A stretch of 64,000 nucleotides of DNA from Neobacillus muris (GCF_943193175.1 NZ_CALPDF010000003.1:186001-250000); one strand, 5' to 3'. Counted from the stretch's first letter, positions 34,923-44,627 are shown. Notes: generated from the letters alone by a model not told the origin. Made by a program: numbers and translations.

Positions 34923-35252
34923 TTACTTTTCGGTTACTGCGGCCTGCAAAGTTTTATTCGTAATTTTCCAATGGGAGGCATTCCATAAAGCCTCTCCGTT
35001 TGAAAATAGGATGGCTTGCGGGGATTCATGCTTAATCGAAAACTTTTCCGCCACTTCATTTGATAATGGCCGGGCCTCTTGTACCGCTAAATAGTAAGTA
35101 GAGAGATGTTGGTTTTCCTCGGAAAATTTTTCATATTCCTTGTAAGCTGCCTGGCTGATAGGACAAGTCAAGCTATGTTTTAAAAGAAAAAAAGAAGGTT
35201 TATTGTTTATAATTTGATCAAATTCTTCAACGGTTTCGATTTTTTTCAGCAT
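34923..35252 (-). CDS. ytxJ: bacilliredoxin-like protein YtxJ (BrxC)
   Basis: ATG 35252 follows AGGAGG and a run of nine A, giving 109 residues (MLKKIETVEEFDQIINNK). The thioredoxin-like fold carries a single active-site cysteine in HSLTCPISQAAYKEY (TCPIS) near residue 30, the bacilliredoxin C (YtxJ) motif. Such proteins act in bacillithiol redox exchange, possibly removing bacillithiol from proteins under oxidative stress. It is separated from ytxH by a strong terminator, so unlike in some bacilli it has its own transcript. Confidence 0.93.
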   Translation of the reverse strand: MLKKIETVEEFDQIINNKPSFFLLKHSLTCPISQAAYKEYEKFSEENQHLSTYYLAVQEARPLSNEVAEKFSIKHESPQAILFSNGEALWNASHWKITNKTLQAAVTEK

Positions 35253-35269
35253 TTTTTTTTGCCTCCTAA

Positions 35270-35309
35270 AAAAAAATAAACGGTGAAGTAATTTTAACAC
35301 TTCACCGAA
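35270..35309 (-). terminator. terminator of ytxG-ytxH
   Basis: CGGTGAAGT/ACTTCACCG 9-bp stem followed on the minus strand by TTTATTTTTTTTTAGG, which also overlaps the ytxJ leader. Confidence 0.8.
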
Positions 35310-35333
35310 AGGTATACAAACAAACAGTCTTTC

Positions 35334-35792
35334 TTATATTTTTACTCTGCTTTCCTCTTCTTCAAAGGCTTTCTGAGCTTCCTCTAGTTTTTTCTTAATT
35401 GCTACACTGTCCATATTATTTGGGGCTGTGATTTTCTTCTCGTTCTGGACTTCTCTTGTACCTTTAATAGGTATATAATTAATTTCGTTTTCCTGCTCTG
35501 TTTCTTCCTGTTTGCTTGTTACTTTATTTATAAATTCCGCTGATTGCTGGACAATTGGCAAGGAGGTTGTTTTAGATTTTACAGTTTCTCTTAGCGGAGC
35601 GGTTTTATCCATCACCAGCCCAGCTTGGCCCACGATGGCATCCCGCCATTCTTTTCCTGTTTTAGTTGTTAATAACAGGGCCGTGGCAGCCCCGACTACA
35701 CCCCCAATTAGTGCACCTAAAAGAAACGTCCCCGAAGAATCTTCTGTACGATTTTGATTATTATCACGTGTTTCATACTCTCGTTTTGACAT
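35334..35792 (-). CDS. ytxH: YtxH family protein
   Basis: The 152-residue protein has a polar N-terminus, one membrane helix with glycine motifs (FLLGALIGGVVGAATALLL, residues about 24-43) followed by the YtxH hallmark TTKTGKEWRDAIV, then a long charged helical region ending EEAQKAFEEEESRVKI. YtxH proteins are general-stress (sigma-B) proteins of unclear biochemical role. ytxG lies 69 bases upstream and the two are likely co-transcribed. Confidence 0.9.
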   Translation of the reverse strand: MSKREYETRDNNQNRTEDSSGTFLLGALIGGVVGAATALLLTTKTGKEWRDAIVGQAGLVMDKTAPLRETVKSKTTSLPIVQQSAEFINKVTSKQEETEQENEINYIPIKGTREVQNEKKITAPNNMDSVAIKKKLEEAQKAFEEEESRVKI

Positions 35793-35860
35793 AATCTAAC
35801 CACCTCAATAAAAAATATATTCTCATCTATGATTGCAAACAAAGCTATCTGTTCCTTGTG

Positions 35861-36322
35861 CTAATGTGACCTTGCTCTTTGCAGCTCCTTTACATCCGAT
35901 TCTTTTTTGGCTTGCCGTTTTTCCTGCCACTTATCCTTCAGTTCAAGGAATACATTGCTCCATTGAACGATTTGAGAGATTTTATCCTTATTCTCTTCGA
36001 TTTGCCTGTCGACCGTATGTGTTATATTTTGCAAGGATCCATTAAATTTGCTGACTGTGGTGCCGACATCTTTCACAGCCTCGACAACCGTATTGAGCCG
36101 TTCTGATTTTTGCTGGAGATCTTCAGCAAGGGCGTTTGTTTTTTGCAATAGCAAGGTGGTCTCACTTGTAACTCCCTCCAACTGTGTTTCTAAGCCTTTT
36201 AATGTGTCTGAAACACTATCAAGTGTACCCCGCAGTGATTTTAATGTGGATGCCAAATAGATCACCAGCACAAAAAATGCTATGGCCGCTATGGCAGCGC
36301 TTAAGTATAAAATAATTTCCAT
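35861..36322 (-). CDS. ytxG: DUF948 protein YtxG
   Basis: The 153-residue protein has an N-terminal membrane helix (IILYLSAAIAAIAFFVLVIYLASTL) and a long amphipathic coiled coil with methyl-accepting-like heptads (LKGLETQLEGVTSETTLLLQ, then VGTTVSKFNGSLQNITHTV). This is the DUF948 pattern. In B. subtilis ytxG-ytxH-ytxJ form a sigma-B/sigma-H stress operon. Here ytxG and ytxH remain together while ytxJ is cut off by a terminator. Function is unknown; it is likely a membrane-anchored structural protein. Confidence 0.88.
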   Translation of the reverse strand: MEIILYLSAAIAAIAFFVLVIYLASTLKSLRGTLDSVSDTLKGLETQLEGVTSETTLLLQKTNALAEDLQQKSERLNTVVEAVKDVGTTVSKFNGSLQNITHTVDRQIEENKDKISQIVQWSNVFLELKDKWQEKRQAKKESDVKELQRARSH

Positions 36323-36488
36323 CCTAATACCTCCGCCTTTATCCTATCATTATGTATTACCTATCTGCTAACGATATAAACCTTCACTCTAATCTTATAC
36401 TACATCGTTTTATTTGTCTTGTCTTCCTGCTATTTGATTCTGTTTTGCTTCATCTGGATCAAAGAGCTTTTAAGCTGCATGCAACAAA

Positions 36489-36603
36489 GGGGCTGTCCAA
36501 AAGGCAAGGGGCCAGACACCACACCACAATTTATAGACGTATTAAAAAAAACGTTCTATAGATTGGTCTAGGTGTGGAATCAGCCCCCTTAATGGACAGC
36601 CCC
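36489..36603. mobile_element. 115-bp MITE-like palindromic element after murC
   Basis: Perfect 11-bp terminal inverted repeats, GGGGCTGTCCA (36489-36499) and TGGACAGCCCC (36593-36603). Nested inner arms include CCACACC (36519-36525) with GGTGTGG (36571-36577) and TATAGACGT with ACGTTCTATA near the centre, so nearly the whole element can fold. GGGGCTGTCC termini are typical of several insertion sequence families. No transposase and no clear target duplication are seen. It begins 8 bp past the murC stop and may act as its terminator. Confidence 0.7.
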
Positions 36604-36610
36604 ATGTCTT

Positions 36611-37912
36611 TTATTGTACTAATTGTTTCTCATAAGCTTCTTGGAACTTTTGAATGTCTCCAGCACCCATAAAAAGAATCACGCTGTTCTCATATTGTTT
36701 TAACGTGTCAGTGGATTCTTCCGACAAAATTTCCGCCCCAGCAATTTTATCCTGCAAATCTTTGATGGTGAGCTTTCCTTGCTTTTCGCGTGCCGACCCA
36801 AAAATCTCACATAGATAGGTTTTATCTGCAAGTCTTAAACTTTCAGCAAAATCCTCAAGAAATGCTTGCGTTCGCGAAAAAGTGTGCGGCTGAAAGACCG
36901 CCACAATATTCCGGTCCGGATATTTTTGTCTGGCCGCTTCAATGGTCGCTTTAATTTCCGTCGGGTGATGGGCATAATCATCAACCAATATTTGCGTGCC
37001 TGCAGTTTTTTCGGTAAATCTTCTTTTTACTCCTTGGAAGGTGGTTAACCGCTCTTTAACGATTTCTTTATTGATGTCTTCATAGTGGCACAAACCGATA
37101 ACCGCCAAGGCATTTAACACATTATGGTCTCCAAACGCAGGAATGGAAAATGTATCATATAAGTTATTGCGGATAAATACATCGAAGGTTGTGCCTTCTG
37201 TCGTTTTTACAATATTGGCCGCCTGATAATCATTTTCTTCACCGAATCCATAAAATAATACAGGGACCTTTGCCTGAATTCTTTGAAGCTTTTCATCATC
37301 GCCATATGCAAAAATCCCTTTTTTCACTTGCAGGGCCAATTCTTGAAACGCAGAAAAAACATCATCAATATTGGCAAAATAATCAGGGTGATCAAAATCA
37401 ATATTCGTCATGACCGCATAGTCCGGAAAATAAGAAAGGAAATGCCGCCTGTATTCACATGCCTCAAAGACGAAATACTCGGCATCCTCTTCTCCTTTTC
37501 CTGTGCCGTCCCCGATTAAATAAGAAGTAGGCTTGGCACCTGAAATGACGTGGGACATCAGCCCTGTAGTCGATGTTTTCCCATGTGCCCCAGTGATGGC
37601 AACACTCGTGAATTTTTGCATAAAATCACCCAAAAAGCGATGATACCGTACAATAGGAAGTCCGAGTCTCATGGCTTCTTGAATTTCTTCATGCGTGTCA
37701 GGAAAAGCATTTCCTGCAATAATCGTCATACCTGGCTGTATATTTTCCTTTTGAAACGGAAGGATTGTAATCCCCGATTTTTCAAGGGCCAGCTGTGTGA
37801 AAAAGCGCTTTTCGACATCGGATCCTTGCACCTGAAATTTCATATCGTGAAGAACTTGTGCGAGTGCACTCATTCCAGACCCCTTTATACCTACAAAATG
37901 GTAAATAGTCAT
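36611..37912 (-). CDS. murC: UDP-N-acetylmuramate--L-alanine ligase
   Basis: ATG 37912 ([20 protein letters not shown]) has GGAGG seven bases upstream and gives 433 residues. Mur ligase motifs: the UDP-binding GIKGSGM, ATP loop [15 protein letters not shown] near residue 105, [13 protein letters not shown] with the metal-binding Glu, [10 protein letters not shown], and the C-terminal [19 protein letters not shown] and [11 protein letters not shown]. It adds L-alanine to UDP-MurNAc in the cytosol, the first step of the wall peptide. Position between ytxG and sftA matches B. subtilis. Confidence 0.98.
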   Translation of the reverse strand: MTIYHFVGIKGSGMSALAQVLHDMKFQVQGSDVEKRFFTQLALEKSGITILPFQKENIQPGMTIIAGNAFPDTHEEIQEAMRLGLPIVRYHRFLGDFMQKFTSVAITGAHGKTSTTGLMSHVISGAKPTSYLIGDGTGKGEEDAEYFVFEACEYRRHFLSYFPDYAVMTNIDFDHPDYFANIDDVFSAFQELALQVKKGIFAYGDDEKLQRIQAKVPVLFYGFGEENDYQAANIVKTTEGTTFDVFIRNNLYDTFSIPAFGDHNVLNALAVIGLCHYEDINKEIVKERLTTFQGVKRRFTEKTAGTQILVDDYAHHPTEIKATIEAARQKYPDRNIVAVFQPHTFSRTQAFLEDFAESLRLADKTYLCEIFGSAREKQGKLTIKDLQDKIAGAEILSEESTDTLKQYENSVILFMGAGDIQKFQEAYEKQLVQ

Positions 37913-38072
37913 AGAAGAACCTCCAACCAACGTCTATCTGTAAAACAGTATATGACATCTGTCTGTAATTGCTAACATGAAAACGAGTCATGTCCGATAG
38001 CTGATTTTTATTACTTTAAAAATACAATTCAATATTATAGCACTGTTTACTTATAAAAACTATTTTGTTAAT

Positions 38073-38111
38073 TAGAAAAGCGTAATCGCCTTGTGGTTTG
38101 GTCTCCTAAAG
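38073..38111. repeat. possible dispersed repeat remnant after sftA
   Basis: The stretch AGAAAAGCGTAATCGCCTTG (starting at 38073) resembles short repeats at 2489-2500 and 6931-6945; it abuts the sftA stop. Confidence 0.35.
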
Positions 38112-38115
38112 AAAA

Positions 38116-40740
38116 CTACGAATGAAGCATCGAATCTTGGATCGATTCCAACTCCGCCTCAGTGATCAGCACCTCGCGCGGCTTGCTCCCGTTTGCTCCG
38201 GAAATATATCCGTTATCCTCCAGCATATCCATTAATCTTGCTGCCCGATTATAACCAATTTTAAACCGCCGCTGCAAACTGGAGGTAGATGCTCCCCCTT
38301 GGTCAATGATAAACTCACAGGCATCATAGAACAGTTCATCTTCATCCGAAGTGGCTTGTGTTTTTTTCAACAATTCCTCCTGTTCAAATAAGTAATCGGG
38401 TTCCCTTTGACCTCTGGCATGATCCGTTATCCGGTCAATTTCCTCATCTGATACGAAGGTTCCCTGGAGCCGGACTGGTTTCGAGGAGCCATTCTCTAAG
38501 AACAGCATATCTCCCCGGCCAAGCAGCTTTTCAGCGCCGCTTATATCAATAATCGTCCGGGAGTCCACCTGTGATGAAACAGAGAAAGCAATCCTTGTCG
38601 GAATATTAGCCTTAATTAAACCCGTTATAACATCAACAGACGGCCTTTGTGTGGCGACAATCAAGTGAATGCCGCAAGCTCTGGCTTTTTGGGCAATGCG
38701 GCAGATGGCTTCTTCCACATCTGCCGGCGACATCATCATTAAGTCCGCCAGCTCGTCAATGACAATAACGATATAAGGCAATTTATCCGCATATTGCTTG
38801 TGCTCGACAGCCAGTTCATTAAATCGATTAATATCCCGGACCCCTGTATGGGCAAAAAGCTCATAGCGCCTTTCCATCTCATCAACTGCCCATTTTAATG
38901 CAGCAGTGGCCGCCTTGACGTCGGTAATGACCGGGCTGACCAGGTGAGGTATTCTATTATACGGGGCCAATTCCACCATTTTAGGATCAATTAGCAGCAG
39001 TTTCAATTCATCGGGAGTGGCTTTATATAACAGGCTGACTAAAATAGAGTTAATGCAAACACTTTTTCCCGACCCGGTTGCACCCGCGATTAAACCATGC
39101 GGCATTTTTTTCAGATCCGTTACAATTGGGCTGCCTGCAATATCGAGCCCAAGGACAGCTGTTAATGGTGACGGTGAGTTTCTGAATGCACTGCTTTCAA
39201 TAATTTCACTGATGAATACAGGCCTAGCCTTTTTATTAGGCACTTCAATCCCAATTGTATGCTTGCCCGGAATCGGTGCCTCCATACGAATATCCCTTGC
39301 TGCAAGGCTTAATTTAATATCATCACTTAAATTCGTGATCTTGTTTACTTTCACTCCCGGTTCGGGCTGAACCTCGAAACGGGTAACGGAAGGCCCCTGC
39401 GTTACATTTACAACGCTGGCACCCACATTAAAATTCTGCAACGTTTGATTTAAAATATCCTGTTGATACGCCAGCCACTCTGTATCACCCGGTTTCATGA
39501 TAGGCGGTGTAAGCAAGGAGGGCTCAGGAAATTGAAATAATCCCGGATTGGATTTTTGCTCCAAATGCCGGATCATATCCGGTTGAGATTTAGATACCGG
39601 TACGCCCGCCGAATGATTACTAGCAGCAGCCGGTTCCTTTTTTACATCCTGAAGTTGTTTATCCTTTCTAACGGCCCATGATTCCCTATCCTGCTTTAGC
39701 ATTAAAACATTAAATGGCAGATGGGACCGGCGCGGCTTTTTCTCCGCTTCATCAGGCTGCTCCTGATGCTGGCCGGAGTGTTCAGGGGCATCTTCCTTTT
39801 CTTCAGGAACTTCAGGCGTTTCCACAAAGTATGTATGGTTTTCGGCCGGAACAGTTTCAGCTGCAGCATGGGCTGTATCTGTTTCAACAGACTGAATAGG
39901 ACTTTCCATAATCGTTTTTATTATCGCCCTCGCATCTATATGTTCTTCATTTCTGTCAGCTTTCAAATCATTTTCCATCGATGCGATGCTATTGGCAGGC
40001 TCCATGTCATTCTCTATAGCAACGATGTTATTTGCAATGGTCTTTTCCTTGGCCATACCGCTATCGCCAGAGTCCAGTGCAGCTGCCAAGATCACACTGT
40101 CATGATTGGCAGTAACTGCTGCACTATCTGCTTCGGCATGTCTTTTTGAAGGGCTATTGCTTACAACTGGCTCCCTTTCATCTGCCTTTCTAAGCCTTTC
40201 AGGTTTTAATAATGATTCCTCGATACGGCTGGTATCCTTTTTTAAAAAATCCCCCAGCTCATGCTCAATAACGGGAGCCTGTTTTTTCGGGCGATTGAAC
40301 CCAAACACAGGGGAAGGGATTTCCGTCGGATGGAACGGGCCGCGGCGTTTGGAAACGGGCTCCTTTTCAATTGTTTTTTCCTTCTGCGGAGTTGGCTCCT
40401 TATGAGAAACAGGTTCTTTTTTGGAACTAGTCTCCATTGGGAAAATAGGCTCCTGAACGATTTCTATAGCTGCCAGATCAAGGCTTTTCCTTCTTGAAAG
40501 TCTTTCCTGTCTTGCACTTGGTATTCTTGGTTCACTTGTTTGATCGATTGGACTTGAGCGAAGGGACGTTTTTGGATATTGGTAGGATATTCTCGCGTCC
40601 ATATCCTTTACGCTGCTGCTGTTATTATGAATCAGCAGGCCTTCCGGTTTATCATTATGTAAAAATGGTTCGTCAAATTCGATTTCATCTTCTTTTTTTA
40701 ATTTTTGAATCAAGTCTTGGATCCAGCTCAAAACTATCAC
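38116..40740 (-). CDS. sftA: DNA translocase SftA (FtsK/SpoIIIE family, soluble)
   Basis: The 874-residue protein starts at GTG 40740 (GAGG 12 bases upstream; an in-frame TTG at SWIQDL is an alternative). It has no membrane helices. The first 400 residues are a charged, low-complexity linker rich in E, K, P, S. Then comes the FtsK alpha/beta motor with Walker A GLIAGATGSGKSVCINSIL near residue 545 and Walker B IVIVIDELADLMMM. The C-terminal winged-helix gamma domain (GGASTSSLQRRFKIGYNRAA) reads KOPS-like sequences. SftA is recruited to the septum and clears chromosome DNA before closure. Slightly shorter than B. subtilis SftA, mostly in the linker. Confidence 0.96.
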   Translation of the reverse strand: MIVLSWIQDLIQKLKKEDEIEFDEPFLHNDKPEGLLIHNNSSSVKDMDARISYQYPKTSLRSSPIDQTSEPRIPSARQERLSRRKSLDLAAIEIVQEPIFPMETSSKKEPVSHKEPTPQKEKTIEKEPVSKRRGPFHPTEIPSPVFGFNRPKKQAPVIEHELGDFLKKDTSRIEESLLKPERLRKADEREPVVSNSPSKRHAEADSAAVTANHDSVILAAALDSGDSGMAKEKTIANNIVAIENDMEPANSIASMENDLKADRNEEHIDARAIIKTIMESPIQSVETDTAHAAAETVPAENHTYFVETPEVPEEKEDAPEHSGQHQEQPDEAEKKPRRSHLPFNVLMLKQDRESWAVRKDKQLQDVKKEPAAASNHSAGVPVSKSQPDMIRHLEQKSNPGLFQFPEPSLLTPPIMKPGDTEWLAYQQDILNQTLQNFNVGASVVNVTQGPSVTRFEVQPEPGVKVNKITNLSDDIKLSLAARDIRMEAPIPGKHTIGIEVPNKKARPVFISEIIESSAFRNSPSPLTAVLGLDIAGSPIVTDLKKMPHGLIAGATGSGKSVCINSILVSLLYKATPDELKLLLIDPKMVELAPYNRIPHLVSPVITDVKAATAALKWAVDEMERRYELFAHTGVRDINRFNELAVEHKQYADKLPYIVIVIDELADLMMMSPADVEEAICRIAQKARACGIHLIVATQRPSVDVITGLIKANIPTRIAFSVSSQVDSRTIIDISGAEKLLGRGDMLFLENGSSKPVRLQGTFVSDEEIDRITDHARGQREPDYLFEQEELLKKTQATSDEDELFYDACEFIIDQGGASTSSLQRRFKIGYNRAARLMDMLEDNGYISGANGSKPREVLITEAELESIQDSMLHS

Positions 40741-40853
40741 TCTTTCTTCCTCATCTATCTTTCTATTTTAGCAGTATTTCTTATTTTTTCGACAGGATTC
40801 TTTAGAAACAGCCGATTTTATTTATGAAATGACAATTGTTTGGAAAAAGCCCA

Positions 40854-40885
40854 TGAAAAAAGACCACTTTTTTAGAAGTGATCTG
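40854..40885 (-). terminator. ytpQ terminator
   Basis: AGATCACTT/AAGTGGTCT stem followed by TTTTTTCATGG on the minus strand. Confidence 0.7.
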
Positions 40886-40903
40886 TCAGGTTTAAAACAG
40901 AAA

Positions 40904-41698
40904 TCATTTATTCTTCCCTAAGATAAAAATCGGTTCTAATTCTCCGTTTTCATATAAGAAGGATAAGGCTGTAATCGGAGTCCGGCCGCTCGTAAAGAAA
41001 CTCATTGCCATTTGGGCCAATACATCGTATCCTCTGTCATTCCGGATATCACCGATAATTAACACATCCTGATGGGGAACTGCCACAACCATGGTCCCTT
41101 CAATCTTTTTTTCCATGTCGTTCAGGAATCCCTTATTTAGGATTCTGGAGGCATCATATCCATCATTGGTATTTAAGAAATAAAAAATATTCCCGGCGAC
41201 TTGGTCTTCTTTTAAAGGTGTTGGCAATGACCTGGCATTAAACAAGGCAATTTCCTTTATTCGTCCCGGTTCCCAGGCTTCCTGCTCCATAATGCGCGAA
41301 TCAATCAGCCGATAGGTATTCCCCATGTCATATGCATAGTATACCTTAGTCTCTGCGGTATGGTCATCAGTTAGAAACGGGACACCCTCCGCTGCTTCAG
41401 CAGGAAAAGAGGTTGAGCGGATGACCGGAAAAATGTTTTTTTCATGATCGGTTAATTGGACCTGGCTTTCCATTGCCCGAAGCCCTTCCTCGACATAATA
41501 AACAACCTCATCAATAGCCTTCTCTTTTTCTGTATTCCATTTCGCGGCGATTCCCGGCAAAGAAACCGAAATTCCTTTTCCGGTTCGTTCACTTTCAATC
41601 CGGAGCTGGTCTTTTTCTCGATCGTAGGTTATCCGCCTGCTCTCCCCCTGCAAACGGGATTCTAACTCACGCCGCATTTTTTGGCTGTCCATTTTCAC
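40904..41698 (-). CDS. ytpQ: DUF1444 protein YtpQ
   Basis: The 264-residue protein matches the YtpQ/DUF1444 family: [11 protein letters not shown] at the start, [16 protein letters not shown] near residue 88, [17 protein letters not shown] near 170 and [20 protein letters not shown] near 235. No signal peptide or membrane segment. Biochemical role is unknown. It is 1 base from the ytpP stop, so the two are co-transcribed. The ytpR gene that follows ytpQ in B. subtilis is missing here; the next gene is sftA. Confidence 0.9.
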   Translation of the reverse strand: MKMDSQKMRRELESRLQGESRRITYDREKDQLRIESERTGKGISVSLPGIAAKWNTEKEKAIDEVVYYVEEGLRAMESQVQLTDHEKNIFPVIRSTSFPAEAAEGVPFLTDDHTAETKVYYAYDMGNTYRLIDSRIMEQEAWEPGRIKEIALFNARSLPTPLKEDQVAGNIFYFLNTNDGYDASRILNKGFLNDMEKKIEGTMVVAVPHQDVLIIGDIRNDRGYDVLAQMAMSFFTSGRTPITALSFLYENGELEPIFILGKNK

Positions 41699-41699
41699 T

Positions 41700-42014
41700 T
41701 TAGCTCAATCCCTTGATAAAGGATTCTACTTCTTCTTGGGTTTTGCGGTCCTTGCTGACAAAACGGCCTAGTTCCTTCCCATGATCGAATGCTACAAAGC
41801 TTGGAATGCCAAACACATCAAGCTGCTGGCATAAATCAATAAATTGGTCGCGGTCTATATGGACAAAGGTATACTCAGGGAAGTTTGCTTCGATTTCTGG
41901 CATGACTGGTTCAATAAAACGGCAATCCGGGCACCATCCTGCGGAAAACATAAAAATCGCCTTACCTTGGCTTTGTATTTGTTCAAATTGTTCCATTGAC
42001 TCTAAATTTTTCAT
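41700..42014 (-). CDS. ytpP: thioredoxin-like protein YtpP
   Basis: ATG 42014 is used because GGAGG lies just upstream of it (11 bases); the earlier ATG overlaps that site. The 104-residue protein has a thioredoxin fold with active site [15 protein letters not shown] (WCPDC) near residue 30 and cis-proline [10 protein letters not shown] near 72. The CPDC redox motif differs from the CGPC of TrxA, implying a specialised partner. It is cytosolic by sequence and co-transcribed with ytpQ. Confidence 0.93.
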   Translation of the reverse strand: MKNLESMEQFEQIQSQGKAIFMFSAGWCPDCRFIEPVMPEIEANFPEYTFVHIDRDQFIDLCQQLDVFGIPSFVAFDHGKELGRFVSKDRKTQEEVESFIKGLS

Positions 42015-42137
42015 CAGAAAGTCAACCTCCATTTTTCTTTTTTTTCATCATAACAATCTTACAGCTATACAGTCCAACTAAATGCAATCAGCTGTTTTTG
42101 TATTATAGTTTTATTATATACATAAAAAAGTTGGAAA

Positions 42138-42162
42138 TAAAAAAAGGAGGATCCCTCCTCCG
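42138..42162 (-). terminator. terminator of the lipoprotein gene
   Basis: GGAGGA/TCCTCC stem with TTTTTTTATTTCC on the minus strand. Confidence 0.6.
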
Positions 42163-42172
42163 CTTTCCCTAG

Positions 42173-42679
42173 CTAGTATTGAACAGACCGTACAATCTGC
42201 ATCATGGTTTCAGCCTCTTCGGCCATACTGCTTGTTTTCACTTGCGTAGTCATTTTAGCCCCGCCGACACCGACAGTGACTTCATTTAAATTCTTTTCAG
42301 CCTGTTTAATGGCCAAGAATCCAAACCTCTCGTCTCCTGTAAATTTTTCCTTCGCATCCCAGTTTTTGTATTGGTCGATTGTAGCCTGATAAACCACTTC
42401 ACTGGAGGAATCCTCCTTAGGATTCACAAATAGGATATACGTTTTTGAACCATTTTTTAGAATAATATTATTGGGAGTTTTATCTTTTATTTCATAACCG
42501 AATGGTACATAAAACTCAATATTTCCGCTTTTTTTATTCGGCTTTTTGGCCTTTTCTTCAAAGGCACCTTTTACAGACTTTTCAGCTGTTTTACTTTCTG
42601 ATTTGAAAGATGCATGACTGCAAGCGCTTAAAATAAAAATAAATAGGATAAACATGGAGATAGATTTAAAGAATTTCAG
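42173..42679 (-). CDS. putative lipoprotein, possible CTG start
   Basis: From ATG 42655 the protein is 160 residues and begins with a hydrophobic stretch ending in the lipobox ILSAC. That signal would lack the usual positive residues. Reading eight codons further up gives CTGAAATTCTTTAAATCT, i.e. MKFFKSISMFILFIFILSAC, a perfect lipoprotein signal, 9 bases after AGGAGG. I therefore place the start at the CTG (42679). The mature part is Lys/Glu-rich with a short extracellular domain (FYVPFGYEIKDKTPNNIILK, AEEAETMMQIVRSVQY). I do not recognise a family. It should be tethered to the outer face of the membrane. Confidence 0.75.
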   Translation of the reverse strand: MKFFKSISMFILFIFILSACSHASFKSESKTAEKSVKGAFEEKAKKPNKKSGNIEFYVPFGYEIKDKTPNNIILKNGSKTYILFVNPKEDSSSEVVYQATIDQYKNWDAKEKFTGDERFGFLAIKQAEKNLNEVTVGVGGAKMTTQVKTSSMAEEAETMMQIVRSVQY

Positions 42680-42774
42680 ACACTTTCGCCTCCTAAAATA
42701 AATGCTACCTCCATCATACCTGCCAAATTATTCAAATGACAAGAGTTTTGTCGAAAATCGCTGTCGAAAAAATA

Positions 42775-43296
42775 TTATTTTTGTGAAACTTTCTGCTGAT
42801 AGGCAAACTGGCCAACTAACAATGACATCACATGAGTAAACATGTCAGCACGATTGACCATGCCATTTGTAAAAATTCCTACGGCTCCTTCTTGCTTGCT
42901 CACATTCTGTTTTTTGGCGTAATCGTCCATTACAGGTCCAAGTTCCTCACCTGCACGCAGCCGTTCGGCGATTTCCTCCGGGAGCAGGAACCTTGCTCCA
43001 CCGGCAACAATAGGATTGATGTCGTTCGTGACGATGGCCCCCCAATTGCATAAAAGCAGCCCAAGACTGGTCTCCTGAACTCCCCCTTCAAGTCCGACAC
43101 CTATATCCCCGTTTCCTTCAGTTAATGCGGCTTTAGCCCGGTTGATCGCGCCCCTAATCGTTTCCTCATCAGAAAACGGCTGATCGCTTACACCAGATGA
43201 CACGTCAAGCGAGACAAACTCTGCTTCAAAACTGGCGAAACCTCTGTTTACAGCCGCGATTTTTGTTGGGTTTTTCGATCCGATGACTATCTTCAT
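42775..43296 (-). CDS. DUF84 family NTPase (inosine/xanthosine triphosphatase type)
   Basis: The 173-residue protein starts MKIVIGSKNPTKIAAVNRGF, the nucleotide-binding opening of the YjjX/DUF84 and ITPase-like fold, with SGVSDQPFSDEETIRGAINR near residue 35 and GVGLEGGVQE near 68. Relatives hydrolyse non-canonical purine nucleoside triphosphates such as ITP and XTP, protecting nucleic acids. Substrate specificity here is inferred from family only. The gene lies between the M42 peptidase and the lipoprotein gene, and has GGAG before its ATG. Confidence 0.88.
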   Translation of the reverse strand: MKIVIGSKNPTKIAAVNRGFASFEAEFVSLDVSSGVSDQPFSDEETIRGAINRAKAALTEGNGDIGVGLEGGVQETSLGLLLCNWGAIVTNDINPIVAGGARFLLPEEIAERLRAGEELGPVMDDYAKKQNVSKQEGAVGIFTNGMVNRADMFTHVMSLLVGQFAYQQKVSQK

Positions 43297-43317
43297 TTGA
43301 ACATCTCCTTAAATAAT

Positions 43318-43358
43318 GGAAACGAGGCATGAGCGTGTGTCATCATGCCTCGTTTTAA
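43318..43358 (-). terminator. hairpin after the M42 peptidase gene
   Basis: Perfect 11-bp stem ACGAGGCATGA/TCATGCCTCGT; T-tracts on the minus strand are short. Confidence 0.6.
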
Positions 43359-43361
43359 GAA

Positions 43362-44435
43362 TCAGCTGTTCGCTTTAATGGATTCTACAGTGGTTTTGTC
43401 ACAGGCCTTCACAAGCTTTGTCACTAGTTCTTTTGCCGCCGCATAATCATCCACATGAATGATGGATGCGTGCGAATGTATATAACGGGAGCAGATTCCG
43501 ATCACAGCACTAGGAACACCCTCATTTGACTGGTGGACGCGCCCCGCATCCGTGCCTCCTGGAGAGATAAAGTATTGGTACGGGATATTATGGGTCTCCG
43601 CTGTATCAAGAATAAATTCGCGCATCCCTCGATGTGTTACCATGGTCCGGTCAAATATGCGAAGAAGCGCCCCTTTGCCCAATTGGCCGAACTGATTTTT
43701 ATCCCCCGTCATATCATTTGCCGGACTGGCATCAAGGGCAAAAAAGATATCGGGCTTAATCATGCTGGCAGCAGTTTGTGCGCCTCGCAATCCAACTTCT
43801 TCCTGAACGGTGGCACCAGAGTAAAGTATGTTTGGCAATGTCTCGTTTTGCAATTCCTGTAAGAGCTCGATGGCTAATCCGCATCCATAACGGTTATCCC
43901 ATGCCTTGGCCATGATTTTTTTACTATTGGCCATCGGAGTGAACGGACAAATCGGCAATACAGCCTGGCCAGGTTTAATGCCGATTTTTTCAGCATCCTC
44001 CCTGTCATCTGCCCCGATATCGATAAGCATATCTTTGATCTCAGGAAGTTTGTTCTTCTTGGAATCGTCTAAGAGATGCGGCGGAATGGATCCGACTACC
44101 CCGATTACCGGGCCCATTTTCGTCAGGATTTGAACACGCTGGGCAAGGAGCACCTGGGCAGACCAGCCTCCAAGCGGTTGGAAACGAAGCATGCCATTGT
44201 CAGTGATGGCGGTAATCATAAAGCCAACCTCGTCCATATGGCCGGCTACCATGACGGTTGGGCCGTCACCGTTTCCTTTTTTCACACCAAAAATACTGCC
44301 TAGTTTATCTTGGACGATTTCGTCGGCATACTTGGATAATTGTTCCCTCATAAATTTTCGAACCAGATGTTCATTTCCTGGTGCTCCTGGAAGTTCCGTC
44401 AGGGTTTGGAAAAGCTTTAGCGTTTGTTCGTTCAT
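43362..44435 (-). CDS. ytoP: M42 family aminopeptidase YtoP
   Basis: The 357-residue metallo-aminopeptidase has [13 protein letters not shown] with metal ligands near residue 65, [16 protein letters not shown] near 180, [15 protein letters not shown] with the catalytic Glu pair near 210, [10 protein letters not shown] near 235, and [13 protein letters not shown] near 300. These are the M42 (glutamyl/deblocking aminopeptidase, TET-forming) ligands. It trims peptides in the cytosol using two metals. Position beside ytzB matches B. subtilis. Confidence 0.95.
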   Translation of the reverse strand: MNEQTLKLFQTLTELPGAPGNEHLVRKFMREQLSKYADEIVQDKLGSIFGVKKGNGDGPTVMVAGHMDEVGFMITAITDNGMLRFQPLGGWSAQVLLAQRVQILTKMGPVIGVVGSIPPHLLDDSKKNKLPEIKDMLIDIGADDREDAEKIGIKPGQAVLPICPFTPMANSKKIMAKAWDNRYGCGLAIELLQELQNETLPNILYSGATVQEEVGLRGAQTAASMIKPDIFFALDASPANDMTGDKNQFGQLGKGALLRIFDRTMVTHRGMREFILDTAETHNIPYQYFISPGGTDAGRVHQSNEGVPSAVIGICSRYIHSHASIIHVDDYAAAKELVTKLVKACDKTTVESIKANS

Positions 44436-44627
44436 TTTTCGTTCTCCTTACCATGCTTTTTAGCATCAATCTATATGTATATATTATTTATTTTAGCTAA
44501 ACTTTATGGCTGTTACCAATTTTTCAATTAATAAATGTAATATTACCTATTTCCGGTTAAATACGATATACTGAGAGAGAAACTATCATGTATATTTTTC
44601 CAAAATAAATTTTGGAGGTCCTGCCAA

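Noticed and set aside
36352-36561. Plus-strand frame of 69 codons before the palindrome
   Set aside because: No ribosome binding site, runs into the MITE-like repeat, and codon use is unlike neighbouring genes.
36489-36603. Autonomous insertion sequence
   Set aside because: Only 115 bp with no transposase; kept as a MITE-like palindrome only.
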